DNA from: Betaproteobacteria bacterium HGW-Betaproteobacteria-7
Lineage (GTDB): Bacteria; Pseudomonadota; Gammaproteobacteria; Burkholderiales; Rhodocyclaceae
Length of the DNA stretch: 64,000 nucleotides
NCBI GenBank assembly: GCA_002840765.1
Contig: PHCE01000006.1
Location: 62,001-126,000 of the forward strand
Reading direction: 5' to 3'
The translations under genes and the position numbers were made by a program. Under the pieces are notes generated by a model. It had not been told where the DNA came from. It ran no database searches and worked only from the letters and a program-made list of their open reading frames with translations. Below are positions 45,615 to 55,951 of this stretch, piece by piece. The number at the start of each line of letters is the position of its first letter. Within the stretch, counting starts at the first letter, position 1.

Positions 45615-48236
45615 TCAGCCGAGAACGCCGGGGGCGCCGGTGCTGTTTGCTTCACGTTGCCGACGGGCGCGCTGCAGGAACCAGACCAGCGCCAGCAACA
45701 TCAGCGTCGGGATGAATATCCATTCCTTGTCAGGACGTCCCGGGTTATCCACTTCGATGTGCTTCAGGTTGAAGCCCTGTTCGAGGCCGAGTTTTTCCGC
45801 CGGGCTGCCGAAGCGTACCGCGGCGACCTGCACCTGATCCCCCAGCGCCATCACCGTCAGGCCCATGCTGGATAGCCGTTCATTGGCCTTCCCCGGCGCG
45901 CCAAGCGAGAGCAGCACGCCTTTGGTCACTTCCTGGCCTTCGAGGGTGATGCCCTCGACCCAGATGCGCAACTTGCCGTCTTTCGGTGCTGCTTCGACCA
46001 GGCGGTTGAGTTCGCTCGGGGCCAATTCCGCGAATGGTGGATAAACCATGTCCATCCAGAAACCGGGGCGGAACAGGCTGAAGGTCACCAGCAGCAGGAT
46101 CAGCGTTTCATGGATGCGGTTGCGGGTGACGAAGAAGCCTTGGGTTGCCGCCGCGAAAATCAGGCTGGCCAGCGTAGCGCTGGTAATGGTCAGGAACAGG
46201 TGGAAGCCATCGGTGATGCCGATCAGCAGCAACTGCGTGTTGAAGATGAACATGAATGGCAGGATTGCCGTCCGCGCGCTGTAGCCGAAGGCGGTGAAGC
46301 CGGTCTTTATCGGGTCGCTCTTGGCGATGCCGGCAGCCGCATAGGAGGCGAGGCCGACCGGTGGCGTGACGTCGGCCATCAGGCCAAAGTAGAAGACGAA
46401 CAGGTGCACCGCGATCAGCGGCACGAGCAGGCCGCTCTGGGCGCCGAGCTCAACGATCACCGGCGCCATCAACGTCGACACGACGATGTAGTTGGCGGTG
46501 GTCGGCAGGCCCATGCCGAGGATCAGGGAAATGACCGCGACCAGCACCAGCATCACCATCAGGTTGCCGCCGGAAAGGATCTCGACCAGTTCGGTCATCG
46601 CCAGGCCGACGCCGGTCAGGGTCACGGTGCCGACGATGACGCCGGCTGTCGCGGTAGCGATGCCGATACCGATCATGTTGCGGGCGCCGGTGACCAGGCC
46701 GTCGAAGAGATCCTGGAAGCCCTGGCGGGTGGCGACGGAGAATTGTCCCTGGCCACGGAAAAAGGCGAACAGCGGGCGTTGCGTGACCAGGATGAACATC
46801 AGGAACAGCGTTGCCCAGAAGGCCGACAGCGCCGGCGACAGCTGTTCGACCATCAGGTTCCAGACCAGCGCGGCGACCGGGAGCAGGAAATGCAGGCCGG
46901 ATTTCAGCGTCGGGCCGATTTCCGGCAGGTATTCCATTTTTTCGTCCGGCTTGTCCATGTGCAGCTCGGGATAGCGGGCGGCAAAGTGGACAATGGCGAT
47001 GTAGGCGCCAAGCATCAACGTGCCGACGACGGCGAAGGCGGCATCACCGGCCAGATCCTTGATCCAGCCGAAACCCCAGTAAACGATGGCGGAGAGGATC
47101 ACCAGGCCGGAGACGGTCATCACCGTCGAGATTACAGCCTTCTGCCAGGGCAGCGGTTCACGGCGCGGCAGGCCTTGCAGGTTCATCTTCATCGCTTCCA
47201 GGTGCACGATGTAGAACAACGCGATGTAGGAGATCAGCGCTGGCACGATCGCGTGCTTCATCACCTGGGTGTAGGGAATGCCGACGTACTCGACCATCAA
47301 AAAGGCGGCAGCGCCCATCACCGGCGGCATCAACTGGCCGTTGACCGACGAGGCGACCTCGACCGAGGCGGCCTGGTCGGCGCGATAGCCGACGCTCTTC
47401 ATCAGCGGAATGGTGAAGGTGCCGGTGGTGACGACATTGGCGATCGACGAGCCGGAGATCAGGCCGGTGCTCGCCGAGGCGACAACGGCCGCCTTCGCCG
47501 GGCCGCCCTTCATGTGGCCGAGCAGGGCAATGGCCGACTTGATGAAGTAGTTGCCGGCGCCGGCGGTTTCCAGCAGGGCGCCGAAGAGCACGAAGAGGAA
47601 GATGAAACTGGCGGAGACGGCGAGGGCGACGCCGAAGACCCCTTCGGTGGTCAGCCAGATGTGGCTCATGCCTTTGGACAGCGAGGCACCGCGGTGGGCG
47701 ATGACTTCCGGCATGTAGGGGCCGAGGAAAATATAGCCAAGGAAGACGATGGCCAGGATGACCATCGGCAGGCCGAGGGCGCGGCGCGCCGCTTCCAGCA
47801 GCAGGGCGAGGCCGGTGACGGCGACGGCCAGGTCGAGTGTCGTTGGCATGCCGGGGCGGCCGGCGAGTTCCTTGTAGAACAGGAATAGATAGCCGGCGCA
47901 GAAGGCGGCAACAATGGCCAGTAGCCAGTCGATCACCGGCACGTAGGCGCGCGGTGAGCGTTTCCAGGCAGGGTAGGCGGCGAAGCCGAGAAAAACAGCG
48001 AAAGCCAGGTGGATGGCGCGCGATTCGGTGTCGTTGAGGACGAAGACGCCGAGCGAGAAAGGCAGCGGCGAGGCGATCCATAACTGGAACAGCGACCAGG
48101 CCAGGGCGACGGCGACGAGCAGTTTTGCCGCAAAACCTGTGGGCTTGCGACCGCCGGTATCGGCTTCGGCGACGATCTGTTTGAGTTGTTCCTCGCTCAG
48201 TTCATGAACGGTATTGTTTTTATCCGAGCTTTTCAT
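45615..48236 (-). CDS. TRAP transporter fused permease (4TM/12TM, TAXI type) with C-terminal DUF3394
   Basis: 873 residues. The small DctQ-like part (about 30-150) is fused to the large DctM-like part (GLISGSSIANVVTTGTFTIP, MPPVMGAAAFLMVEY and GMGLPTTANYIV). The C-terminal soluble segment (about 715-850) is a DUF3394/PDZ-like domain followed by a last membrane helix. It imports an organic acid or similar compound using an ion gradient. The start at 48236 has GGAG upstream. The TAXI binding protein gene is 123 bases upstream, separated by a strong hairpin. Confidence 0.93.
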   Translation of the reverse strand: MKSSDKNNTVHELSEEQLKQIVAEADTGGRKPTGFAAKLLVAVALAWSLFQLWIASPLPFSLGVFVLNDTESRAIHLAFAVFLGFAAYPAWKRSPRAYVPVIDWLLAIVAAFCAGYLFLFYKELAGRPGMPTTLDLAVAVTGLALLLEAARRALGLPMVILAIVFLGYIFLGPYMPEVIAHRGASLSKGMSHIWLTTEGVFGVALAVSASFIFLFVLFGALLETAGAGNYFIKSAIALLGHMKGGPAKAAVVASASTGLISGSSIANVVTTGTFTIPLMKSVGYRADQAASVEVASSVNGQLMPPVMGAAAFLMVEYVGIPYTQVMKHAIVPALISYIALFYIVHLEAMKMNLQGLPRREPLPWQKAVISTVMTVSGLVILSAIVYWGFGWIKDLAGDAAFAVVGTLMLGAYIAIVHFAARYPELHMDKPDEKMEYLPEIGPTLKSGLHFLLPVAALVWNLMVEQLSPALSAFWATLFLMFILVTQRPLFAFFRGQGQFSVATRQGFQDLFDGLVTGARNMIGIGIATATAGVIVGTVTLTGVGLAMTELVEILSGGNLMVMLVLVAVISLILGMGLPTTANYIVVSTLMAPVIVELGAQSGLLVPLIAVHLFVFYFGLMADVTPPVGLASYAAAGIAKSDPIKTGFTAFGYSARTAILPFMFIFNTQLLLIGITDGFHLFLTITSATLASLIFAAATQGFFVTRNRIHETLILLLVTFSLFRPGFWMDMVYPPFAELAPSELNRLVEAAPKDGKLRIWVEGITLEGQEVTKGVLLSLGAPGKANERLSSMGLTVMALGDQVQVAAVRFGSPAEKLGLEQGFNLKHIEVDNPGRPDKEWIFIPTLMLLALVWFLQRARRQREANSTGAPGVLG

Positions 48237-48272
48237 GCTGCGGTTCTCCGAAATTCGGGCAGGGTGTAAACG

Positions 48273-48299
48273 CAGCAAGACGCCCCTGGCGTCTTGCTG
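48273..48299 (-). repeat. Strong intercistronic hairpin in TAXI-TRAP operon
   Basis: CAGCAAGACGCC and GGCGTCTTGCTG pair perfectly over 12 bp with a three-base loop. It lies between the binding-protein stop and the permease start. Only a weak T tail follows (CGTTTACACC). It could attenuate readthrough or protect the upstream mRNA, giving more binding protein than permease. Confidence 0.65.
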
Positions 48300-48359
48300 T
48301 GAAGTGTTTCATCGGCCAGCATCGTCAGGACGCCCGGGCGATGCTGGCGACTGGGCGGA

Positions 48360-49328
48360 TTACATCCAGCCCTTTTCCTTGTAGTACTTGGCCGCGCCAT
48401 TATGCAGCGGGGCCGACAGGCCGTCCTTGATCATGCTCTTGGGATCAAGGTTGCCAAAGGCCGGGTGCAGCTTCTTGAACTCGTCAAAGTTCTCGAACAC
48501 CGATTTGACCAGCGTGTACACCACTTCATCCGGCACCTTGGCCGAGCTGACGATGCTGGCGACGACGCCGAAGGTGGTGGTCGGGTTCGGGTTGTTGGCG
48601 TACATGCCACCCGGGATGGTTGCCTTGGCGTAGTACGGATAGTTGGCGATCAGCTTGTCGACGCCGGGGCCGGTGACATTGACCAGCTTGGCGCCGCAGG
48701 TCGTGGTCACATCCTGGATGTTGGCGGCCGGGTGGCCGACGACGAAGGCAAAGCCGTCAATCTTGTTGTCGCACAGGGCGGCGCTATGCTCGTCCGGCTT
48801 CAGTTCGGAAACCAGCGAGAAGTCGGCATTCTTCATGTTGATCGCCGGCAGCAGGACTTCCATGGTGGCGCGCTGGCCGGAGCCGGGGACGCCGACGTTG
48901 AAGCGCTTGCCTTTGAAGTCCTCGAACTTGGCGACGTTGGCTTCCTTGCGCGAGGCGATGGTCAGCGGTTCCGGATGCAGCGCGAAGACGGCACGCAGGT
49001 CGCTCATGGCACCGCCATCCTTGAACTGGTTCAGGCCCTTGACGGCATTGAACTGGACGTCGGACTGCGAAACACCGAAGTCGAGTTCGCCGCCCTTGAT
49101 CGTATTGACGTTATATACGGAGCCGCCGGTACTTTCGACCGAGCAGCGGATGCCGTGCTTGGCGCGGTCCTTGTTCATCAGGCGACAGATGGCGCCGCCA
49201 GCCGCGTAGTAAACGCCGGTCACGCCACCGGTGCCGATGGTCACGAATTTTTGCTGGGCTTGGGCAGGTGCTGAACTGAGCGTGCCGATGACAGCCAATG
49301 CGGAAGCCAGGACGGTGAGTTTCTTCAT
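48360..49328 (-). CDS. TAXI-family TRAP transporter solute-binding protein
   Basis: 322 residues. A clear signal peptide ([20 protein letters not shown], cleavage after AQA) precedes the TAXI signature [18 protein letters not shown]. The later segment [20 protein letters not shown] is of the ligand-binding fold. It is a periplasmic receptor for the downstream fused permease; the ligand is unknown. AAAAGGAG precedes the ATG. Confidence 0.94.
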   Translation of the reverse strand: MKKLTVLASALAVIGTLSSAPAQAQQKFVTIGTGGVTGVYYAAGGAICRLMNKDRAKHGIRCSVESTGGSVYNVNTIKGGELDFGVSQSDVQFNAVKGLNQFKDGGAMSDLRAVFALHPEPLTIASRKEANVAKFEDFKGKRFNVGVPGSGQRATMEVLLPAINMKNADFSLVSELKPDEHSAALCDNKIDGFAFVVGHPAANIQDVTTTCGAKLVNVTGPGVDKLIANYPYYAKATIPGGMYANNPNPTTTFGVVASIVSSAKVPDEVVYTLVKSVFENFDEFKKLHPAFGNLDPKSMIKDGLSAPLHNGAAKYYKEKGWM

Positions 49329-49538
49329 GTTTTCTCCTTTTCGTCGTCGTTTGGTTGTACCGGGTACAGCCTGGATCGGTTGCCGGCGCCAGATAGTGTA
49401 GACCTCCGGCGTGCAAGTCAGACAGGTTTCCACAAGGAAGGTGCCACTGACATTCGGGAAAACCCCATATGGCGAAAACTGGGAAACTGCGGAAAGTTGA
49501 ATGGCGTGTCTTGGCCTGTCCTTGCTGTCAGCCGGGTT

Positions 49539-49544
49539 TATAAT
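49539..49544 (+). promoter_or_regulatory. Candidate -10 element (TATAAT) just before relA
   Basis: A perfect TATAAT sits inside a CCGGG-N8-CCCGG dyad. Transcription would begin about 49551, only two bases before the relA ATG, implying a nearly leaderless mRNA. No good -35 hexamer is seen at normal spacing. Confidence 0.35.
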
Positions 49545-49552
49545 CCCGGTCC

Positions 49553-51775
49553 ATGGTCTCCGTCGTTCATTCCGTCGCTTCGCAAAGCGATTTCGAGCAG
49601 TTTCTCGCCACTCTGGTTGCCGGCCTGTCGGCCGATGAGGCGGCCGCGCTGACGCAAGCCGTCGAATATGCCTGGGAAACCTACGGCGAAAAGACCCTGG
49701 GCAGTGGCGAGCGCATCTGGTCGCACGCTCTGGGCATGGCGGTGATCATCGCCGGCCTCAAGCTTGACGTCGAATCGCGCATGGCGGCCGTGCTGTTCGC
49801 CATCCCGTCCATGGAAGAGCATGGTATCGCGCGTATCGAGGAAAAATTCGGCAAACCGGCAGCGCATCTGGTCGGCGGCATTTCCCGGCTGAACAAGTTG
49901 CGCCCGATCACCAAGGGTTTCGTCGCTGCCAACATCGAGGCCGGCGAGGCCAATCCGGCGGAAGTGAAGGCGCAGATCGAAGTGCTGCGCAAGATGCTGC
50001 TGGCGATGGTCGAGGATATCCGCGTCGTCCTCCTGCGCCTCGCCAGCCGGACGCAGACGTTGCGCTACTACGCGGCCAATCCGGATGACCTGCGGGTCCA
50101 GGTGGCGCGCGAGACGCTGGAGTTGTACTCGCCACTGGCCAACCGGCTCGGGGTCTGGGAACTGAAATGGGAGCTGGAAGACCTGTCCTTCCGCTTCATC
50201 CATCCGGAGACCTACAAGAAGGTCGCCCGCATGCTCGACGAGAAGCGCAGCGAACGCGAGCAGTTCATCACTGATGCTGTGGCCCGCGTGCGCGAGGAAC
50301 TGGCGGCGGCTGGCGTCAGGAATCCGGAGGTCTATGGCCGGCCGAAGCACATCTACAGCATCTGGAACAAGATGCGCAAGAAGGGTGTCGAGTTCTCCGA
50401 GGTTTACGACGTGCGTGCCCTGCGCATCGTCGTCGATGACCTGAAGGATTGCTATACCGCGCTGGGCATCGTGCACAACCTGTGGTCGCCGATTTCCAAG
50501 GAGTTCGATGATTACATCTCGAATCCCAAGGGCAATTACTATCGCTCACTGCACACCGCCGTGCAGTGTCCGGATGGGCGAAGTCTGGAAATCCAGATCC
50601 GTACCCATGAAATGCACAAGCACGCCGAGCTCGGTGTTGCCGCGCACTGGCGCTACAAGGAAGGCAGCAAGCGCTCACACGAGGACGACTACGACGAGAA
50701 GATTGCCTGGCTGCGTCAACTGCTGACCTGGAAGGACGAAGTCGCCGACAGTTCGGACTGGGTCACTCACTACAAGCAAGCGGCGCTGGACGAGACCATC
50801 TACGTCATCACGCCGCAGGGCAAGGTGGTCGACCTGCCACAGGGGGCGACGCCGGTTGATTTCGCCTACCGCGTGCATACCGATCTGGGCCACCGCTGCC
50901 GCGGCGCCAAGGTTGCCGGCAATCTGGTGCCACTCAACACGGCACTGGAAACCGGGCAGGAGGTCGAGATCGTCACCGCCAAGCATGGCGGCCCGTCACG
51001 GGACTGGCTCAATCCATCGCTCGGCTACATCCACACCAAGAGCGCCCGGGTCAAGGTGCGCGCCTGGTTCTCCAATCTGGCGCTGGAGGAAACCCTGGCC
51101 GAAGGGCGGGTGCTGCTCGGCAAGGAATTGCAGCGCGCCGGCCAGACCGGTGCCAATATCGAGGAGCTGGCACACAAGCTTGGCTTCTCGCGCGCCGATG
51201 ACCTCTACATTGCGGCTGCCCGCGGCGAACTGAATCAGCGCCAGTTCCAGGCCGTGGCCAAAGGGGGCGACTTGCTCGCCGAAACCCTGGCACCCGACGA
51301 GGTGGTGGCCAAGCCGAGCAAGCCGGTCGAAGGCAACCAGGGCATCCTGATCGTCGGCGTGGACAAGCTGCTGACCCAGCTCGCCCGTTGCTGCAAGCCG
51401 GCACCGCCGGATGAGATCCAGGGTTTCATCACGCGCGGCAAGGGTATCTCCATCCACCGTATGGATTGTCCCAATTTCGCCAATCTCGCCGCCCTGCATC
51501 CAGAACGGGTCATCGAGACCGACTGGGGCGTGCAGACCACTGGTGTCTTCGCCTGCGACATCATCGTTGATGCCCATGATCGCCAGGGATTGCTGCGCGA
51601 TATTTCCGAAATATTCACCCGCGAGAAACTCAACGTCGTCGGCGTCAACACCCAGTCCAAGCAGGGTAAGGCGCACATGAGCTTTACCGTCGAGATCCAC
51701 AACCTGCAGCACTTGCAGCGTACGCTGACGCTGATTCACGACGTCGATGGTGTCGTCGGCGTGCGCCGGGCCTGA
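49553..51775 (+). CDS. relA: GTP pyrophosphokinase RelA ((p)ppGpp synthetase)
   Basis: 740 residues. The HD region (about 40-190) has lost the hydrolase signature: the position of HDxxED reads [10 protein letters not shown], so only synthesis is expected. Synthetase domain about 235-370 ([43 protein letters not shown]); TGS about 395-460 ([20 protein letters not shown]); zinc-finger-like [13 protein letters not shown]...DCPNF; ACT about 665-738. It makes (p)ppGpp on stalled ribosomes. The start MVSV resembles E. coli RelA. There is no Shine-Dalgarno before the ATG. Confidence 0.95.
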   Translation: MVSVVHSVASQSDFEQFLATLVAGLSADEAAALTQAVEYAWETYGEKTLGSGERIWSHALGMAVIIAGLKLDVESRMAAVLFAIPSMEEHGIARIEEKFGKPAAHLVGGISRLNKLRPITKGFVAANIEAGEANPAEVKAQIEVLRKMLLAMVEDIRVVLLRLASRTQTLRYYAANPDDLRVQVARETLELYSPLANRLGVWELKWELEDLSFRFIHPETYKKVARMLDEKRSEREQFITDAVARVREELAAAGVRNPEVYGRPKHIYSIWNKMRKKGVEFSEVYDVRALRIVVDDLKDCYTALGIVHNLWSPISKEFDDYISNPKGNYYRSLHTAVQCPDGRSLEIQIRTHEMHKHAELGVAAHWRYKEGSKRSHEDDYDEKIAWLRQLLTWKDEVADSSDWVTHYKQAALDETIYVITPQGKVVDLPQGATPVDFAYRVHTDLGHRCRGAKVAGNLVPLNTALETGQEVEIVTAKHGGPSRDWLNPSLGYIHTKSARVKVRAWFSNLALEETLAEGRVLLGKELQRAGQTGANIEELAHKLGFSRADDLYIAAARGELNQRQFQAVAKGGDLLAETLAPDEVVAKPSKPVEGNQGILIVGVDKLLTQLARCCKPAPPDEIQGFITRGKGISIHRMDCPNFANLAALHPERVIETDWGVQTTGVFACDIIVDAHDRQGLLRDISEIFTREKLNVVGVNTQSKQGKAHMSFTVEIHNLQHLQRTLTLIHDVDGVVGVRRA

Positions 51776-51782
51776 AGCGACT

Positions 51783-51813
51783 CTTCCTGACGCCGGGTGA
51801 GGGCGGCAGGAAG
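51783..51813. terminator. Hairpin between convergent relA and M48 protease genes
   Basis: CTTCCTG-A-CGCC pairs with GGCG-G-CAGGAAG, one mismatch, seven-base loop. There is no T-run on either strand. It could help end relA or protease transcripts from either side. Confidence 0.4.
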
Positions 51814-51827
51814 GAGCGTGAGCGTCC

Positions 51828-52577
51828 TTAGACCTGTGTCTTCAGGCGGGCAGCCCGTTCCTTGGGGCTGGGGTGGGTGGACAGCCAGGAAGCATCGGCA
51901 CCGCCGCTTAGTGAATCGAGTTTTTCCAGGGCAGTGACACAGGCAATCGGCGGATAGCGCCGGGTCTTCATGAAGCCGAGTGCGTAGTCGTCGGCTTCCC
52001 GTTCATTGGCTTGTGAATGCTGGGCGGTGACGACCTGCTCAAACAGTTCGCCGAGTTGCGATTCGGCCAGTTCGGCAGCTTTGCCGCCGGTTGCCGCGAC
52101 GGCGCTTTTCAGGGCGCTGGTGCGCATGGCGGTCTGGATGCGGGCCTTGGTGTGGCCGGATTTGACGTGGCCAATTTCGTGGCCGATGACGTAGCGGATC
52201 TCGTCGTCGGAAAATTTGTCCATCAAGCCGCTGTAAACGCGGATGGTGCCGTTGGCCATGGCGAAGGCATTGACCTGGGGCGTCAGATAAACCTTGTAGT
52301 CAAGATTCAGTCCATCGTGGCTTTCAAGGCCACGGGTCAGTTTGATCAGACGCTTGCCGTAGGCGTCGTTGTTGCCGGCGACGCGATTGCGCCGGTCCGA
52401 GTCGGCGGCCATCTGGTCGAAGTAGCTTTTGAGCTGTTCATCGCTCAGGGTTTCCGATTGGAGCAGGGCCTGGCCGGCTTCCAGAGCTTTGCCGAAATTG
52501 AACTGGGCGGCAGCGTTGTTGACGACGCTGATGCCGGAAAACAGCGTCGAGAGCAGGACGAACTGGCGACGATTCAT
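51828..52577 (-). CDS. M48-family metalloprotease (LoiP/YggG-like), exported
   Basis: 249 residues. The N-terminal MNRRQFVLLSTLFSGISVV is a signal sequence with an RR pair, possibly Tat-like. Zinc motif IGHEIGHVKSGH and the distal EREADDYALGF supply the ligands; the end STHPSPKERAARL is typical. It probably works in periplasmic protein quality control, like E. coli LoiP. CGAGGAA precedes the ATG. The other M48 gene in the window (28230-29072) is membrane-anchored and distinct. Confidence 0.9.
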   Translation of the reverse strand: MNRRQFVLLSTLFSGISVVNNAAAQFNFGKALEAGQALLQSETLSDEQLKSYFDQMAADSDRRNRVAGNNDAYGKRLIKLTRGLESHDGLNLDYKVYLTPQVNAFAMANGTIRVYSGLMDKFSDDEIRYVIGHEIGHVKSGHTKARIQTAMRTSALKSAVAATGGKAAELAESQLGELFEQVVTAQHSQANEREADDYALGFMKTRRYPPIACVTALEKLDSLSGGADASWLSTHPSPKERAARLKTQV

Positions 52578-52671
52578 GAAATTCCTCGCGATGGTGGGGT
52601 AGGTTGATTAATGCGAATGGCATTATATCAACCCGTTTTCCAGATCGCTCGAAGGAATTGATGCCGCCCGT

Positions 52672-54750
52672 TCAGCCGCCCAGGGTCAGCATCAGTTCGC
52701 CCTGGGCGTTGTGCGGCTTGCTGCGCGAGGAGCGGCGGCGCTGGTAGACGCCCTGGCCGTTCATCTCCCAGCCCTGCTGGTTGTCGGCCAGGTAGAACTT
52801 GAGGCCTTCGGTGATGACGCGCTTCTTCAGTTTGGGATCGAGGATGGGGAAGGCTAGCTCAATGCGCTTGAAGAAATTGCGGTCCATCCAGTCGGCCGAG
52901 GACAGGTAAACGTTTTCCTGGCCACCGGCGAGGAAGTAGAAGATGCGGTGATGTTCGAGGAAGCGGCCGATGATCGAACGTACCCGGATGTTGTCGGAGA
53001 GGCCAGGAACGCCGGGGCGCAGGGCGCAGACGCCGCGGATGATGAGGTTGACGTCGACACCGGCCTGCGAGGCCTCGTACAACGCGTTGATGACTTCCGG
53101 TTCGAGCAGCGAGTTCATCTTGGCGACGATGCGGCCCTTGCCGCCGGCGCGGGCGATTTCTGTCTCGGCCTGAATGGCGGCGACGACATTCGGCTGCAGG
53201 GTGAACGGCGCCTGCCACAGGTGTTTCAAGGTACGCGCCTTGCCCAGACCGGTCAGTTGCTTGAAGACTTCGCTGACGTCATGGGTGATTTCCTCGTTGG
53301 CGGTCATCAGGCCGAAATCGGAATAGAGGCGGGCGGTGCGCGGATGGTAGTTGCCGGTGCCGAGGTGGGCGTAGCGCTTCAGCCCGGCTTCCTCGCGGCG
53401 GACGATGAGCAGTGCCTTGGCATGGGCCTTGTAACCGACCACGCCATAGACGACATGGGCGCCGACTTCCTCCAGCTTGGTCGCCCAGCTGATGTTGGCT
53501 TCCTCGTCGAAACGCGCCATCAGCTCGACGACGACGGTGACTTCCTTGCCGTTCTGGGCGGCGCGGATCAGCGACTGCATCAGCACCGAGTCGGTGCCGG
53601 TGCGATAGACGGTCATCTTGATCGCCACCACCGCCGGATCGTTGGCCGCCTGATTGAGCAGTTCGATGACCGGGGCAAAGGACTGGTAGGGATGGTGCAG
53701 CAGGATGTCGCAGCGGCGGATGCTGTCGAAAATGTTGGCGCCCTTGCCGACCGCCTTCGGCAGGCCGGGGTTGAACGGGGCGAATTTCATGTCCGGGCGG
53801 TCGACCCAGTCCGGCACCTGCATCAGGCGGACCAGGTTGACCGGGCCATGAACGCGGTAGAGGTCGGCGTCCTTGAGGGCGAACTGGGCGAGCAGGAATT
53901 CGGTCATTGCCGGCGAGCAGTTGTCGGCGACTTCGAGGCGGACGGCATCGCCGAAATGGCGGTGCGGCAATTCACCCTGCAGCTTGGTGCGCAGATTGGT
54001 GACTTCTTCCTCGTCGACAAACAGGTCGGAATTGCGCGTGGCGCGGAACTGGTAGCAGCCGAGTACGGTCATGCCAGTGAACAATTCGCCGACGAACTCA
54101 TGCAGGATCGAGGACAGGAAGACGAAGCCGTATTCGCAACCGGCCAGTTCTTCAGGCAGGCGGATAACGCGCGGCAGCACGCGCGGTGCCTGGACGATGG
54201 CGGCGTTGGAACTGCGACCGAAGGCATCCTTGCCTTCCAGTTCGACGGCGAAATTGAGGCTCTTGTTCAGCACCTTGGGGAAGGGGTGCGAGGGGTCAAG
54301 CCCGATCGGCGTCAGCACCGGCACCATCTCGCGAATGAAATAGTTGCGGATCCATTCGCGCTGCGCCTCGTTCCAGGTCGAGCGGCGCAGGAAGCAGATC
54401 CCCTGTTTGGCCAGCGCCGGCAGGATGACGTCGTTGAGATGCTGATACTGTTCATTAACGATGGCATGGGCCTCGGCCGACACCAGGCGGAAGGATTCCA
54501 GCGCCGTCTTGCCATCATTGGTGACGACCGGTGCATTGGCGCGCACCTGCTCCTTGAGGCCGGCCATGCGAATTTCGAAGAATTCGTCCAGGTTACTGGA
54601 GACGATGCAGAGGAAACGCAGGCGCTCGAGCAGTGGCACGCGTTCATCCTCAGCCTGGGCGAGAACGCGGCGATTGAAGGCGAGCAGGCCAAGCTCGCGG
54701 TTCAGATAGTGCTCGGTCGGGAAGCGGGGTTGCAGGTAGGGATGGTTCAT
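52672..54750 (-). CDS. ppk1: Polyphosphate kinase 1
   Basis: 692 residues, typical size. N-terminal HYLNRELGLLAFNRRVLAQA, the ATP-site segment VAIKMTVYRTGTDSVLMQSL and the autophosphorylated-His region YAHLGTGNYHPRTARLYSD all match Ppk1; the last domain has VYLSSADWMDRNFFKRIE. It polymerises ATP gamma-phosphate into polyphosphate, of interest for a phosphate-accumulating Rhodocyclales lineage. The start at 54750 has GGAG at proper spacing. No ppx or phoU lies nearby. Confidence 0.96.
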   Translation of the reverse strand: MNHPYLQPRFPTEHYLNRELGLLAFNRRVLAQAEDERVPLLERLRFLCIVSSNLDEFFEIRMAGLKEQVRANAPVVTNDGKTALESFRLVSAEAHAIVNEQYQHLNDVILPALAKQGICFLRRSTWNEAQREWIRNYFIREMVPVLTPIGLDPSHPFPKVLNKSLNFAVELEGKDAFGRSSNAAIVQAPRVLPRVIRLPEELAGCEYGFVFLSSILHEFVGELFTGMTVLGCYQFRATRNSDLFVDEEEVTNLRTKLQGELPHRHFGDAVRLEVADNCSPAMTEFLLAQFALKDADLYRVHGPVNLVRLMQVPDWVDRPDMKFAPFNPGLPKAVGKGANIFDSIRRCDILLHHPYQSFAPVIELLNQAANDPAVVAIKMTVYRTGTDSVLMQSLIRAAQNGKEVTVVVELMARFDEEANISWATKLEEVGAHVVYGVVGYKAHAKALLIVRREEAGLKRYAHLGTGNYHPRTARLYSDFGLMTANEEITHDVSEVFKQLTGLGKARTLKHLWQAPFTLQPNVVAAIQAETEIARAGGKGRIVAKMNSLLEPEVINALYEASQAGVDVNLIIRGVCALRPGVPGLSDNIRVRSIIGRFLEHHRIFYFLAGGQENVYLSSADWMDRNFFKRIELAFPILDPKLKKRVITEGLKFYLADNQQGWEMNGQGVYQRRRSSRSKPHNAQGELMLTLGG

Positions 54751-54940
54751 GGCGCGCTCCATGTAATTTCTCAAGTATAGGCCTCAAGCCCATCATTTTG
54801 TTGCGGTATTGTTTCATTTGCATGACAGGAAACGGCTTTCCGGCGATGGCGAACGTCGACTGGCGGCGGCGGTCGAATCTGCCTCGGCGCCAAACTCTGT
54901 TCTATAGTCGCGCTATCGACCTAAAGCGGAAGGAGAGAGC

Positions 54941-55924
54941 ATGTTTAAAGGCATTCTGATCAACAAGGACGAGGCCGGTTATCGCGCCGCCATCGAGACG
55001 ATCGACGAGGCATTGCTGCCCGAGGGCGATGTCACCGTGCGCGTCGACTGGTCATCGCTCAATTACAAGGACGGCCTGGCGATCACCGGCAAAGGGCCGG
55101 TCGTCCGTCGTTTCCCGATGGTGCCAGGCATCGACTTCGCCGGTACCGTCAGCAGTAGCCGCCATCCCGACTGGCAGACTGGCGATAAGGTGGTGTTGAA
55201 TGGCTGGGGTGTCGGCGAGACGCACTGGGGTGGCCTGGCGCAAATGGCGCGCGTCCGCGGCGACTGGCTGGTGCCGCTGCCGGCGGCCTTTAGTGCCCGT
55301 CAGGCAATGGCCATCGGCACTGCCGGCTACACCGCCATGCTCTGCGTGCTGTCCCTCGAGCGTCACGGCCTCGTTCCGGGCAGCGGCGACATCCTTGTTA
55401 CTGGCGCCAACGGCGGCGTTGGCAGCGTCGCCATCGCGCTGCTGGCTCGGCTCGGTTACACCGTTGTTGCCTCCACCGGGCGTCCCGAAGAGGCGGCCTA
55501 CCTGAAGGAGTTGGGGGCCAGCGCGATCATCGATCGCAACGAACTGTCTGCGCCCGGCAAGCCGCTCGGCAAGGAACGCTGGGCTGGCGTCGTCGATTCG
55601 GTTGGCAGTCATACGTTGGCCAACGCCTGCGCCGGCACCAACTATCGCGGCGCCGTCGCTGCCTGCGGCCTGGCCCAGGGCATGGATTTTCCGTCCAGCG
55701 TCGCCCCCTTCATCCTGCGCGGTGTCACGCTCTATGGCATCGACAGCGTCATGGCGCCGCAACCGGTGCGTCGCCAGGCCTGGGAACGCCTGGCCCGCGA
55801 TCTCGATCCGGCGCTGCTGGAAGCGATCACCCATGAAATCGGTCTCGGTGAAGCCATTGCCACCGCCGGCGAACTGTTGCAGGGCAAGGTGCGCGGCCGC
55901 GTGGTGGTTGATGTCAATCGCTGA
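54941..55924 (+). CDS. acuI: Acrylyl-CoA reductase/YhdH-family zinc-free quinone-type oxidoreductase
   Basis: 327 residues. MDR superfamily: [20 protein letters not shown] and [12 protein letters not shown] at the N-terminal substrate region and NADPH-binding [16 protein letters not shown]. The closest named group is AcuI/YhdH, which reduces acryloyl-CoA to propionyl-CoA with NADPH and protects against acrylate. No zinc ligands are seen. A strong GGAAGGAGAG precedes the ATG. The downstream gene follows after 27 bases, so co-transcription is possible. Confidence 0.9.
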   Translation: MFKGILINKDEAGYRAAIETIDEALLPEGDVTVRVDWSSLNYKDGLAITGKGPVVRRFPMVPGIDFAGTVSSSRHPDWQTGDKVVLNGWGVGETHWGGLAQMARVRGDWLVPLPAAFSARQAMAIGTAGYTAMLCVLSLERHGLVPGSGDILVTGANGGVGSVAIALLARLGYTVVASTGRPEEAAYLKELGASAIIDRNELSAPGKPLGKERWAGVVDSVGSHTLANACAGTNYRGAVAACGLAQGMDFPSSVAPFILRGVTLYGIDSVMAPQPVRRQAWERLARDLDPALLEAITHEIGLGEAIATAGELLQGKVRGRVVVDVNR

Positions 55925-55951
55925 GTCCCGACCAGCCGGGAGGGCTGCCGC

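Noticed and set aside
46110..47888. Plus-strand open frame of about 592 codons
   Set aside because: Antisense to the TRAP permease; composition rich in Gln/Asp/His/Gly/Arg, typical of a shadow of a hydrophobic protein.
52948..54780. Plus-strand open frame of about 610 codons
   Set aside because: Antisense to ppk1, which has all family motifs.
54751..54940. Intergenic region between ppk1 and acuI checked for a pho box or small RNA
   Set aside because: A TATAGT at 54904 could be a -10 for acuI, but no -35 or repeat is clear; no pho box pattern seen.
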